From Entamoeba invadens IP1 (taxonomy: Eukaryota; Evosea; Mastigamoebida; Endamoebidae): 19,360 nt of DNA. The DNA lies in contig NW_004440116.1 in NCBI RefSeq assembly GCF_000330505.1, forward strand, positions 31,641-51,000. The letters are read 5' to 3'. Both the position numbers and the translations under genes were made by a program. Shown here piece after piece: positions 8,124-18,004 of the stretch. Position 1 is the first letter of the stretch. Every line of letters begins with the position of its first letter. The notes beneath the pieces were generated by a model. The model saw only the letters and a program-made list of their open reading frames with translations, was not told where the DNA came from and ran no database searches.

Positions 8124-10352
8124 GTGCTTCGCAGTTATTTAACTGATTTTTAACTGATTTTTTTCCTGAAAAAAGACGTAATTATTATTGAAAATAACGT
8201 GAAAAGGGTTTTATCAAATTACTTTTTTTCTTTTTATATAAGACAACAATCAGGAAAAAAATGGGAGCCTTATCAGATAGATTTACCGAAATCGCACTTT
8301 TGAAACTAATTACATCAACATTGTCTATAATATGATTAACTGAAAACGTGTACACAACAATATTAAAATTGAAAGAACTAAAAATTTTGAACCAAAAAGT
8401 AGTTTAACAAAAAATAATAAATTAATAAACAAAAATGTTTGTATTATCCAAAACAAATAATTAATATTTTTTATGATTACAAATCATCTAAAGTCTGAAT
8501 ATAAAGGCAGTCTTTTAATGTTATCTGGTGGACAAATAAATAGCAATAATTGTATATAAACACCACATTAAGTAAAACGCAAAAATTAAACAATTGGGAT
8601 ATATTTTTTGTAAAACTTCCAAAAATATTTTAATAATCTAAAAGGTATTAGATAAACTTTAAATATAGACTGTAGATTTATTCATGACTTGTATATTTTA
8701 CATTATAACCTCAAGTTTAATTAATTCATAAAAAACATAAAAAGGTTGTTCAGGCAAACAATTTACAATCAATATATACAATCATTATCACATCATAATT
8801 TATACAATTTATTGCATATTACATTTAAACCTTTAAACCAAAAGTTAAACATGACATGATAGAAAAACAAATAAATTGAAAACATATGATTCTTTATTCA
8901 ATATAACTTTTTAGATATGTCGACATTTATTTAACATTATTTTTTGAATATTTGTTTTCAAAGGCTATTTGTTTATAACAGAACAAAGACGTTCACCAAC
9001 TTCAATACATTTGTAATAATTAGTTTTTCTTTATGAATTTGGCAAAATATTTAAATTTTATGATCTAAACTTAAGGAGTAAAGACCAATAAATCATTAAT
9101 TGAGATTATTCATTTATATTTGAGTTGTTGTTTTCAATTTGAATATATAATATCAACATTGTATTGAATAATAGTTTGTTTATAAATATGATTCTCGTTA
9201 TTTTTATTATCATTCAAATTTATGACGTACCCACAAAACATAATTTGTTCAAGATAGAAAGTTGAATTAACAAGCTATATCATATGGATTTACATACTCA
9301 GTTTTCATAACTCAATAAAAGAATTAACAATTTTTGTTTTTTGATTCAATTAAAAATTCATAACATTAAAACTTAGACTATAAAAAAAGATCTTAATATC
9401 TCATGTGCATGTATTTTTGAGCTCCAAGTCAAAAAATAAAAATGCTGTAGATGTTAAATTTTTTATTTTAATGTTATCATTTAAAAATTTAAATTGATTT
9501 TTACATATTTACACAGTTGATAGTTATTACATTTTTAAGTTGTATTTTAAAACAAAAGATTAGCAAAAAACAATAATTCATAAATTATTGTTTATAAATT
9601 ATTTTAAAATATTAATAAATACACGCTTATATTTCAATAATAAATGTTGTGATGTTGTCAAAATACATGTGTTTACTGTTGTATGTTGTGATATTAAAAA
9701 ATAAAACAATTTTAATTGTATATAATATCTCATTAACATGTAATTATCAACAATAAGCGATTAAATGATCGTTATGAACATTAACGTAGTTAGACAATGA
9801 AATAAATAACAATTGATAATATTTGACTTTTCTTCTTTTTAACAAAATGTCACATCAATAACACATAAGTTTCAATCAATAATTGAGAATAACAATGTCA
9901 TTAACAGTCATCATTCAACTTAAAACTATATTTAACTATTCGTTTATATTAACAATTATGTATGTTCGTTATTAATTTAAACGTTTTAATGTGTTGAAAC
10001 TTTGTTGTGTAAATATTTGAAAACATTATTTATTTAGGATTAATAATATTTGTTTTTTTCACAGTTTACATTAATAACTATTTTTACAAAATTTGACAAA
10101 AAATGCATTTTTTATCATAATTTGGATTTTTGACAAAAACAAAAAAAATCAAAGTTTTGGGTTTTTTATTTATTTTTTTCAAACTTGATTCAGTTTTACA
10201 GTTTATGATTTTGTTTCTTAATAATTGTGTTTGAATAAATTAATCCCAAAAGTGGAGATAAAACTATTAAAAATTATTAAATTCTTGAATGTGATTTTTT
10301 TTCAGTTTGAAAAATAATAGAAAAAAACTTCAGTTCACAAACTGCGAAGCAC
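8124..10352. mobile_element. Tc1/mariner-type element without open frames, 2229 bp
   Basis: GTGCTTCGCAGTT at 8124-8136 is the exact inverse of 10340-10352, and both copies are flanked outside by TA (8122-8123 and 10353-10354). Just inside, both ends carry AACTGA repeats followed by T-runs: two on the left (8140s to 8150s) and at least two on the right, read inward. A perfect TIR, a TA duplication and subterminal repeats identify a Tc1/mariner-class insertion. The 2.2 kb interior holds no frame of coding character on either strand, so it is non-autonomous or completely eroded. A diverged inverted copy of the 3680-4377 family lies inside at about 9606-10020. Confidence 0.75.
9606..10020 (-). 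repeat. Partial inverted copy of the 3680-4377 foldback family
   Basis: The reverse complement of this stretch aligns with about 4000-4377. The best core is a 20-bp identity, TTAATGACATTGTTATTCTC, at 4076-4095 and on the minus strand at 9904-9885. Flanking matches include CAATTGTTATTTATTT, GTTGA-AATTACAT, CAACAGTAAAC-CATGTATTT and CACAAC/CACAA words in the same order and spacing. The end corresponding to 4377 falls near 9606-9612. The half that would match 3680-4000 is not recognisable, so this is a truncated or strongly diverged copy nested in the 8124-10352 element. Confidence 0.6.
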
Positions 10353-10354
10353 TA

Positions 10355-10583
10355 CTTTTAATTATGAAATACAATTATGAAAATTATTATAATAAAATTA
10401 ATTTATTTATTATTAAAAAATCGTTAAAAAAATTATAAACATTTGTTATTATTATTATTATATTATATTTACAAATTAACTACTTAATTACTTTTATTAT
10501 TAAGTCAAATTTACTATGAAAAAATAAATGCATCAGAGTTTAATGTATTTTTTTGTTATATAATTTTATTATTTTGTTCTTTT
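10355..10583. other. AT-rich spacer between transposon and sulfatase gene
   Basis: Short AT-rich stretch between the right end of the 2.2-kb element and the stop codon of the metallo-beta-lactamase gene. On the minus strand this is where the missing C-terminal domains of that protein should be encoded. I see no trace of them in any frame. Confidence 0.5.
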
Positions 10584-11828
10584 TTATTTTTTTTTATTAA
10601 CAAAAAAAACGAATGACACACATTTCTTACAGAAGCAAGCGATTACTAAATAATTAAAAGGCCAATTGATAAAACTCATCCCAAGGTGATTATTATAGTA
10701 TTCTCTATTATAAAACTCTGAGGTTAAAGTCTTTGGTAACTTTACCTTTTCTGGCAACTCATTGATTGTTGTTCCCAAATTTGCTTGTCTCAAAGTCTGG
10801 TCGTGTATAAACTTGTACATGTCTCTCTGCTTTTCGTAATACTCTACTATGTTTTTATTTCCCCAAGTCGGCCACGTGTGCGAACCAAATAAACACTCAA
10901 CATTTTCAGAGTATCTGTCCAACAAATTGTCGATGTATTTCGACCAATCTTTACCATTACGAACAACAGCACATCGAAGGGTGTATAAGTTGTGTAAAGT
11001 CCTGTTAATTTCCTCGGCAGTACAAACTGCTTTTAATTGTGGAAAGTACATCATCTCTGTTGGTGCTTCTGCGTTGGGAGTATACGTGAAATCAATTTCT
11101 ACACCATCAATAGTTAGTGTTTTATCTTCTCCAATTTCATACAAATTATTTGGATCAAAGTTGTAAGATTCAGTGATTTGACCAAGAGAGTAATACGTCC
11201 CAACTCCACCACCTAAACACCCCTTTTCATTGTGTTCAAGGGTCACTCCAAATTGGAAAAAGCTTCGTCTTCCCATTGCTATTCCAGCAAGCAGTTCCTC
11301 TGCAAAATGCATTTTAAACATATCTTTGGGTATTACTATTTTAGTGTCTTTCTCAAGTACCCCATCAAGTCCTTTGATATGATCTCCATGAGAATGAGTC
11401 AACATCACACAGGTCACTGGAAGATCGGCTACCTTTTCTCGTAACAATTTGAGACCAGCAGCAGCCGACTCCATGCAACATAAAGTGTCAATTATAAGCC
11501 ACCCCTTTTCACCTCTTATAAATGACATGTTGGCAACATCATATCCTCTAAATTGATACACTTTGTTTGGAATCAATTCAAAGAGACCGTCTATTCTGAT
11601 TAACTGACTTTGGCGCCATAAGGAAGGATTGACTGTTTCAGGACAAGGACCTAACAGAAAGTCACTGTGATGAACATCAAAAGACTTACCACCTTTGTTA
11701 CTTGGAATAACTCCTCCATCAACACTGCAAATAAAGCCCCTCATTGAGTCTTCATAATCTCGACGATCAGAAAAGTCCAATTCTTTTAAAACTTTTGTGT
11801 TGGCAGATTTCACAAAAGTGTTAGCCAT
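10584..11828 (-). CDS. Alkyl-sulfatase-like metallo-beta-lactamase, C-terminally truncated
   Basis: A 414-residue member of the SdsA1/Bds1 branch of the metallo-beta-lactamase superfamily, which hydrolyses alkyl sulfate esters such as dodecyl sulfate using two zinc ions. The start is ATG at 11828; the frame runs upstream only to a TTG. Visible landmarks are the THSHGDH metal motif at residues 144-150, NAEAPTEM with the bridging Glu at 254, AEEINRTLHNLYTLR with a ligand Glu at 272-273, LFGSHTWPTWGN with His317, and QRDMYKFIHDQTLRQAN at 334-350. The whole catalytic set is intact. Bacterial relatives are about 650 residues, with a dimerisation domain and an SCP2-like domain after this point. Here homology stops near residue 382 and about 30 unrelated, partly hydrophobic residues follow. 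No signal peptide is seen, so the protein is probably cytosolic. It may be a truncated, perhaps inactive gene. Bacterial ancestry by lateral transfer is plausible (inference). Confidence 0.88.
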   Translation of the reverse strand: MANTFVKSANTKVLKELDFSDRRDYEDSMRGFICSVDGGVIPSNKGGKSFDVHHSDFLLGPCPETVNPSLWRQSQLIRIDGLFELIPNKVYQFRGYDVANMSFIRGEKGWLIIDTLCCMESAAAGLKLLREKVADLPVTCVMLTHSHGDHIKGLDGVLEKDTKIVIPKDMFKMHFAEELLAGIAMGRRSFFQFGVTLEHNEKGCLGGGVGTYYSLGQITESYNFDPNNLYEIGEDKTLTIDGVEIDFTYTPNAEAPTEMMYFPQLKAVCTAEEINRTLHNLYTLRCAVVRNGKDWSKYIDNLLDRYSENVECLFGSHTWPTWGNKNIVEYYEKQRDMYKFIHDQTLRQANLGTTINELPEKVKLPKTLTSEFYNREYYNNHLGMSFINWPFNYLVIACFCKKCVSFVFFVNKKK

Positions 11829-12440
11829 TTGATTAAACAGAGTTTGTAAAATTGATTTAAATATTATTGTATGGCACAAAGGGTAATAAAAATATAATTA
11901 TAAACAAGTAATTAAATAAGGGTAATAATTAATAGTTACTATGATAAACGACTTAATTAATTGTGTACAAATAAAAGTTCAAGTTTTTTGATCTTTTTTA
12001 ATAATGAACAGACCAATGGATTTTTTAAATATTTTAATTTAAAAAGGTCAATGGTTATTCTATCAATTCAGAAAAATAAAAGAATTTTTTGCTTTGAATT
12101 AATAATATTGAGTTTGGATTATTTAATTTCGAAAACATCGATTTCAAATTAATTGAAGTCCAAAAGTTCAAAAAAGTTGAGCATAATAACTTCTTAAAAA
12201 TATTTTTTATCATATTTATTAATAATAACAATATAATTAATTAAAACACTTAAAACAATTGTTATATTTCTAAGTTTTTTTTACAAATAATAAACTATTA
12301 TTTGATTTATTATTTGTTTTATTATTTTATTATTATTTTAATTTAAATTGTGTTTTTAATTATTAAAAATTGAATGGATTATTTGTTTGATTTATTGTTT
12401 TATATATAATTAAAAGTGCCTTTCTGAATTAGTTATTTAA
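11829..12440. other. Spacer between the two host genes
   Basis: About 610 bp of AT-rich DNA holding the 3' flank of the kinase gene and the promoter region of the sulfatase gene, both on the minus strand. TAATT-type words, of the kind associated with Entamoeba 3' end formation, occur just after the kinase stop. The plus-strand frame at 11961-12152 has random composition and is not called. Confidence 0.5.
11854..11865 (-). promoter_or_regulatory. Possible TATA-like core promoter motif
   Basis: On the minus strand AATATTTAAATC lies 26-37 bases upstream of the sulfatase ATG. It resembles the Entamoeba TATA-like consensus GTATTTAAA(G/C), which sits about 30 bases before transcription starts, and Entamoeba leaders are usually very short. 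In AT-rich DNA the match is weak evidence. Confidence 0.3.
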
Positions 12441-15400
12441 TTAATTTAGATATGTTTGAAGCTTCTTTGTGATATCTTCAATTTTGAGTCTTTCGATTTG
12501 ATTTTGACACCAACACTTTGTAATGAGTTTAAACAGATCATTTGAAATGTTTTGAGTATTTTCAAATCGTTTACCAGAGTTAACAAACTCTGCTATTTTC
12601 CATGGAAATTTGAAGTCTTCTTTTGGATAAGCTTCTTTCCATATAAAACACTCGTACATAGTAATAGCAAACGAATAGATGTCTGCACTTTTCTTGTACT
12701 TTTCTTGTTTTAAAACTTCAGGCGCCATATATGTAGGTGTACCAATACCCTTAGTGAATGTCATGTTAGTCATCATCATATTCACATTTCTTGATGACCC
12801 AAAATCAGTCAATTTGGCGTTCACATCAATTCCACTTTCTAATGAAAACACTAAGAAATTGTCTGGTTTAATGTCTCTATGTAAAATCCCATTGTTATGC
12901 AAATACTCCAATCCTTTTGCTGCGTCATACATTAACTTAATACGCGTTGGATTTTTTACTTCTTCTGTTTTTTTATGTTTCATTAAGTCTTGTAAAGACC
13001 CATATTGTGCAAATTCAGTGACCATACATATCTTATTTGGTATAAATACAGCGCCATAAAAGTGGACGATATATTCACTCCTAAATTTATCCAACATTAG
13101 GACTTCCTTCTCAAACTCGTCTACTTTTGTTTTATCACTTCCGTTCAATTTCATCTTCTTAATAGCAACGACATTCCCTCGATAAGTTCCTTTGTAGACA
13201 ATTCCAAAAGACCCCTCGCCAAGTTTCTTTTCTTCATTAATTTCATTGGGGTCTAAACGAGTCGACATCTCTGTCTCTGCTTTTATAAAAATTGGCATTT
13301 CATAGTTTTCTCCTTTTTTCATATCAACAGATATCAAAATAAGTTTGTCGTCTATTTTACATGAACAGTTTGGTTGAATGAAAACTTCAAATTCAATTGC
13401 TTTTCCACGTGGAATGACAACTATTTTGGGTTCAACTCGGAGTGTCATCTTTTCATTGTTTTCTTTAAAGGTAAACTGGACTTTCAAAGTGTTTTTGCCG
13501 ACGTTTCCCACACAGATCAATTCACGACTTTCAACAGAAACGGGAATTTCTCTTTGATTTTCATTTTTTCCTTCAAACACAATTTCTAATTTGTTGAGTA
13601 ATATACTTTTATTCGAAGTTTTGATAAAAGAAATGTTTGTCTTGTCAATTGAAAAGACACTGAACTGTTGAACACATCTTTTAAGCCTTAAATAATCAAA
13701 ATATTTGGTGAGTGCTATTATCATTAATATAATTAAACATATTATTATAAATACTATAAAAATGACGATGAGAAGTATCACCCACCACACGGCTTGTGTG
13801 ATGCATGAAGTGTTGTCTGAGTTTGTGGTGTGCCAGAAAGAACACTTTGAACACTTTGAGTTGGTCACTTCCACACAGTTCGCAACTTCACTTTTTGCAG
13901 AACAATTTTTGTTTATTAAAATGAAATTATCTTCACATGACATGCAGTCCGTGTTGGAGTAACATTTGTTGCAATTGGGAATTGCAGAGGAACACGACGA
14001 GCAATACTGGTTATCATAATAATAACCAATTGAACACGTCACACACCCAGATGAACTTGTCACGTTGCAATTTGTCAAGTTTTTGTATGGAATGCATTGG
14101 GTGTGGTCGCTGAGTAAAAAGTAGTCTACATTGCAGAGCAAACACATCGCGTCGTTGGTGCATTTATTACACCCATCAACACAAGACTCACACAGAGATG
14201 TTTTTGGATTTCTGAAATAGCCATCTTCACACACAACACACGTGGACGTCCCTTGCAAGTAGTTTTTGCAGTGGAATTTGTCAGAGATTTCTTCGCAATA
14301 AGTCCCGTTAAAGACGTGTTTTGAGTCGCATTGGAGACACGTGTTTGAGTCAGAACAGAGAACGCAGAAGTCTTGACACGATGGACATACACCATTTTCA
14401 AGATAATGTCCTGGTGAGCACCTGATACATCGATCGTTTGCTTTGCTCATTTGGTCGCAATTGTCCGTTGTTCCTTCTGAGACGCAACTGCGTGTTCCAT
14501 CAAGGTGAAGTCCCTCAGCACAAGTGAAACAATTTCCACTCTTTGAAGAAGTCAGACAGTTCTTTGGATTGGCTATACACTTCCCATTTGAGTTAATATA
14601 ATTTGTTGCAACTGAACAGTACGAGCAATGAACATCTGTCGACGACGAACACCCGCTGTCGGTGTAACTCGAACACGTTCCCTCCATTGTCAACACAGCG
14701 TCTTTGCATTTCAGACAACTTGAAGAGTCACACAACAAACAGAAAGCACCATACTTGTCTGTGCATTGTTGGCACACGTTTGTTGTTTTGTCAACGAAGT
14801 ACCCGCCAACACAACTCAACACTTCTGTGTTTGATTTTCTATCAAAGTTCGATACTGAGACACAACTGCCATCGTGTAAGACACTCGCTATGTTGCAAAC
14901 GGTACACGTCGTCGAGTCGGTTTGTTGTAAACACGTTGCTGCTGTATTTAAACACACATCGTAGTGACTGTAGTACCCATTTGCACATTTGAGTGAGATT
15001 CCTCTGCCATGAAGGAGTGTTGTTGCTCTGTCAACTCCTTTGCACACACCACTTTCAACAAGATTCCAGTCAGCACACTCAACACACTTCCCACCAACAC
15101 AGTGTGTGCACGTTGTTGCGCCACCCGTGTTACAACTAACACATTCGTATTTGTACGCCTCATACCGACTGCCACACGTGTCGCACACAGACGAAGTTGC
15201 TCCCTGATAATAGTTGGTGCAAGTACTGTCGTAATTGTAACACAGACCATTTGTTAGATATGAATTTCTGCAATTCTCACATGTTGTTGTGCTGCCTTTG
15301 ACAAGAAAGGCAGTGCAGTTTGTTGAAGAACTGTACACAACAGAAACGCCATCAGTTGCACCCTTCATCGCCTTTGCGGTATTTTCAAAGCCAAACGAAG

Positions 15401-17510
15401 AACTCACAAACAGTTTACTTGCTGATTGTGACACTGAGATGGTTTGCTTATCAAGTGAGCTCTTGTCAATGTTAATCACTGTGTTACTTTTGTCTTGGAA
15501 TTGTGACACCTTTGTGTCTTTCTTAGTGAGAGAAGTCTGTGTGATCTGTTGTGAGAAGACGCCATCAAATTGGACTGTTTGTGTGTAACTTACAGTGTTT
15601 ATCTGAATCACTGTGTTGGCTGTGTTAGTTGGGCAGTGAAGCACTTCGTTTTGATAACTTGTGTTGTTGTTCATATCACTCTTGAGAAGAACACACAGAA
15701 TGCCATAATCAAATGTTGATGTTCCACAGTGGCGAACCAACTTCTTTCCAAGCATCTTTGTGTTTGCCGTGTCCAGTGTTTGCTGTGTTTCACTTTGGTA
15801 TGAAATCAACTCAAAGCAGGTGGTAAAGTCACTTCCAGTGTATTGAATTGAACTCAGAGACGGAACACTTCCACTGGATAACACCTTCACAACACCACTT
15901 GTGTTGCTTCTTGTGAGTTGTTGTGTTGCAGTGAATGTCGAGAAACTGAATGTGCCTTGTGTTGTGATTTGTGTGTTTTGTGAAATGTCGAAATGTGTGC
16001 ATGTCACTGTTGACTTTGGAATTGTGACACTTCCACCAAAACCGCAACTCGCTGCACTCAACGTGAATTGTCCAAGAGATATTTCAATTGCAGGGTTTGT
16101 GGATTTGATTGCTTTCCAAACCTCACTTTTTGTTGGATTGTAACTATTTCCAGTAACAACAAGAGTGAGTTCGTTTTCAAGTGTTGAGTCAACACAGTCG
16201 TCGCGATTCAAAATTGGATTGGCGGTGTCGCTGGTTGTGAATTTACTGCCATCATATCGGCAGTCACACAACGTGTCAATTGACGTTTTCAGAATCGCAC
16301 GTCGCCCACATTTTGTCAGTAAATTGCTTTTATCTTCAAAACTTCCATCAACGGAAAAGAGGATGTTATTCGCAAAATTTGTTGAATCTTTAAGTGACGC
16401 CGTCTCAATTGAAATTCCTCCTTTGAAATAGAAATTCCCAACTGAATTTATTGTGAGTGTTTTGACTGTGCATTTCATCTCAAAAGTGACGGCCTTTTCA
16501 CTCTCAATTGTGAGTTCAGTGAATGTGATTCCATCTGTGTTTGTTGGTAACGGAGTAACTGTGTACGCCTTTGATGCACCAAATGTTGCTGAATACCACA
16601 CATTTGCTGTTGGAGAGATTGTAACACTTATCGAGTTGCCACTCAACATACTTAAATCCAAATCAAATGCAGTTGAATTGTATCTGCAATCCGGGAAATT
16701 GAAGTTGTAATCGTTTGTGACTGAAGTTGTTGTTGGCTTGCATGTGCACTCCGTGTTATCTGTTACCCCCGCATACCCAGTGTCGAATAACAAATACCTG
16801 ATAACTCCATTTCGGTTGCACACTAATTTCTGGATGTATGAAACTGTGCCGTTTGATGGATTTTTTAACGCCATGTTGTACGTTATTGCCGAGTTGGCAG
16901 TGAAGAGATACCTTCCACTTCCATAGTTCTCACCAAACACATAGTCGTAATTAAATTTAAAAAGAATTGTCTGCTTCTTTGTTCCATCTATACATAAATA
17001 TGAAGGTTTATCACCAACAGTCTTATTTTTACTGATTATCCACATCTGGTCAATATCTGAATATAGGTGGAGGCCTTTCGATTGAATGACGAACTTTGGT
17101 CGAATTTCAACAATATTGTTCACAACATTTCTACAATTTATTTCATTGTTAAAGCATCCCATCGAAACAAAAAGACCCTCCGGATAAAGGTCACCAAACA
17201 CAACATAACTTGAAGAAAGCTTAGTTCGTACAAACAAAGCAGAAAGAGCTATTTCCGTATTTGCAAAATTAAATTGTGAAATTGTGTCAGCCGGATAATC
17301 TCGGTCGTCAAATGTAATTTCGTTTGTTGAGCAACAACTTTCAGTGAACGTGATTGAAACTTTTGAACTGTCAACTTTGGAAATGTCTAGACCCCTTGTA
17401 ATTAATGCGCAGGTTGAAGTTTGTTTGTCGTAAGAAATCACACCTTGTTTATATTCGCACCAAATTGCGTCGACTCGAAGAGCAAGCACAATTGTAATTA
17501 ATAATAACAT
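12441..17510 (-). CDS. Transmembrane receptor-like kinase, CXXC-rich TMK family
   Basis: A 1689-residue type I membrane kinase of the large Entamoeba TMK family, thought to sense surface or environmental signals and phosphorylate cytosolic targets. The start is ATG at 17510; the frame extends ten codons further only to a TTG after a stop. Order: signal peptide (about 1-15), a long Thr/Ser/Asn-rich ectodomain with scattered Cys (to about 745), a furin-like Cys-rich region with 24 CXXC motifs (about 745-1236), one membrane span (about 1241-1269), a cytosolic beta-rich region resembling an MSP/Ig-like fold (about 1285-1410), and the kinase domain (about 1424-1685). The kinase looks complete: GEGSFG loop (1431-1436), AIKK lysine (1451), HRDIKPDN (Asp 1546), DFG (Asp 1569), APE (1596-1598). 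TKL-type by appearance (YGSLQDLM, GTPTYMAPE). Composition is richer in GC than the flanks. Family certain; ligand and substrate unknown. Confidence 0.95.
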   Translation of the reverse strand: MLLLITIVLALRVDAIWCEYKQGVISYDKQTSTCALITRGLDISKVDSSKVSITFTESCCSTNEITFDDRDYPADTISQFNFANTEIALSALFVRTKLSSSYVVFGDLYPEGLFVSMGCFNNEINCRNVVNNIVEIRPKFVIQSKGLHLYSDIDQMWIISKNKTVGDKPSYLCIDGTKKQTILFKFNYDYVFGENYGSGRYLFTANSAITYNMALKNPSNGTVSYIQKLVCNRNGVIRYLLFDTGYAGVTDNTECTCKPTTTSVTNDYNFNFPDCRYNSTAFDLDLSMLSGNSISVTISPTANVWYSATFGASKAYTVTPLPTNTDGITFTELTIESEKAVTFEMKCTVKTLTINSVGNFYFKGGISIETASLKDSTNFANNILFSVDGSFEDKSNLLTKCGRRAILKTSIDTLCDCRYDGSKFTTSDTANPILNRDDCVDSTLENELTLVVTGNSYNPTKSEVWKAIKSTNPAIEISLGQFTLSAASCGFGGSVTIPKSTVTCTHFDISQNTQITTQGTFSFSTFTATQQLTRSNTSGVVKVLSSGSVPSLSSIQYTGSDFTTCFELISYQSETQQTLDTANTKMLGKKLVRHCGTSTFDYGILCVLLKSDMNNNTSYQNEVLHCPTNTANTVIQINTVSYTQTVQFDGVFSQQITQTSLTKKDTKVSQFQDKSNTVINIDKSSLDKQTISVSQSASKLFVSSSFGFENTAKAMKGATDGVSVVYSSSTNCTAFLVKGSTTTCENCRNSYLTNGLCYNYDSTCTNYYQGATSSVCDTCGSRYEAYKYECVSCNTGGATTCTHCVGGKCVECADWNLVESGVCKGVDRATTLLHGRGISLKCANGYYSHYDVCLNTAATCLQQTDSTTCTVCNIASVLHDGSCVSVSNFDRKSNTEVLSCVGGYFVDKTTNVCQQCTDKYGAFCLLCDSSSCLKCKDAVLTMEGTCSSYTDSGCSSSTDVHCSYCSVATNYINSNGKCIANPKNCLTSSKSGNCFTCAEGLHLDGTRSCVSEGTTDNCDQMSKANDRCIRCSPGHYLENGVCPSCQDFCVLCSDSNTCLQCDSKHVFNGTYCEEISDKFHCKNYLQGTSTCVVCEDGYFRNPKTSLCESCVDGCNKCTNDAMCLLCNVDYFLLSDHTQCIPYKNLTNCNVTSSSGCVTCSIGYYYDNQYCSSCSSAIPNCNKCYSNTDCMSCEDNFILINKNCSAKSEVANCVEVTNSKCSKCSFWHTTNSDNTSCITQAVWWVILLIVIFIVFIIICLIILMIIALTKYFDYLRLKRCVQQFSVFSIDKTNISFIKTSNKSILLNKLEIVFEGKNENQREIPVSVESRELICVGNVGKNTLKVQFTFKENNEKMTLRVEPKIVVIPRGKAIEFEVFIQPNCSCKIDDKLILISVDMKKGENYEMPIFIKAETEMSTRLDPNEINEEKKLGEGSFGIVYKGTYRGNVVAIKKMKLNGSDKTKVDEFEKEVLMLDKFRSEYIVHFYGAVFIPNKICMVTEFAQYGSLQDLMKHKKTEEVKNPTRIKLMYDAAKGLEYLHNNGILHRDIKPDNFLVFSLESGIDVNAKLTDFGSSRNVNMMMTNMTFTKGIGTPTYMAPEVLKQEKYKKSADIYSFAITMYECFIWKEAYPKEDFKFPWKIAEFVNSGKRFENTQNISNDLFKLITKCWCQNQIERLKIEDITKKLQTYLN

Positions 17511-17863
17511 TATTTGAAATTTGAGTTTGAGCAAAAACAAAGCTTATGATTGATTCAATAACAATATTAATTAAATTGCTAACTAAAATTAATTTACTAT
17601 TTTTTATTGGTGTGACAACTGAAGTTTTTATTATCATCAAAAAAATGATGGTATTGAAGATTAGAGTTTGAAAAGTGTTGAGAAGTATTAAAATCAAAAC
17701 GTCTATGTATTATAGTTTAATAAACTATCATATAGTTTATTATATATAAATATATTCAATGAATTTTAATAAAAAAACTAAAAATATAAATCCAATTTGT
17801 TGTATTATTTTTTAAAATAATTTTAGTGTATAACACAAAGTAGTATATAAATTATGTAGATTT
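17511..17863. other. Kinase promoter region and AT-rich spacer
   Basis: Upstream region of the kinase gene (minus strand). I see no convincing TATA-like or GAAC element. TAGTTTAATAAACTA at about 17715-17729, followed by TAGTTTATTATA, forms a short near-palindromic cluster of unknown meaning. The minus-strand frame at 17449-17697 overlaps the start of the kinase gene and is not called. Confidence 0.45.
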
Positions 17864-18004
17864 AGGGGGGACACCATTTTCTATTAATTTTAAATAAAAT
17901 CGCGAGGGACGCGGATCTGAATTTTCACAAAATTCGGGATTTTTTATTTTTCAAAAAATTTGAAATCATATTTTTTAATTATTTTAATTTTTTATTTCCC
18001 TAAA

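Noticed and set aside
10584..10700. An intron hiding the missing C-terminal part of the sulfatase
   Set aside because: No GTTTGT-type Entamoeba donor is seen near the point where homology stops, and no downstream frame resembles the missing domains.
11829..11879. Seventeen-codon N-terminal extension of the sulfatase starting at TTG
   Set aside because: Non-ATG start in AT-rich leader sequence; ATG at 11828 opens the conserved part and is preceded by a TATA-like motif.
11961..12152. Plus-strand 63-codon open frame between the two host genes
   Set aside because: Random composition, no ATG context, lies in the promoter region of the sulfatase gene.
12679..16926. Numerous plus- and minus-strand open frames of 60-130 codons
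   Set aside because: All are shadows of the long kinase gene in other frames, favoured by its higher GC content and TGT/ACA-rich cysteine region.
17511..17540. Ten-codon N-terminal extension of the kinase starting at TTG
   Set aside because: A stop lies just upstream and no ATG is available there; ATG at 17510 directly opens a normal signal peptide.
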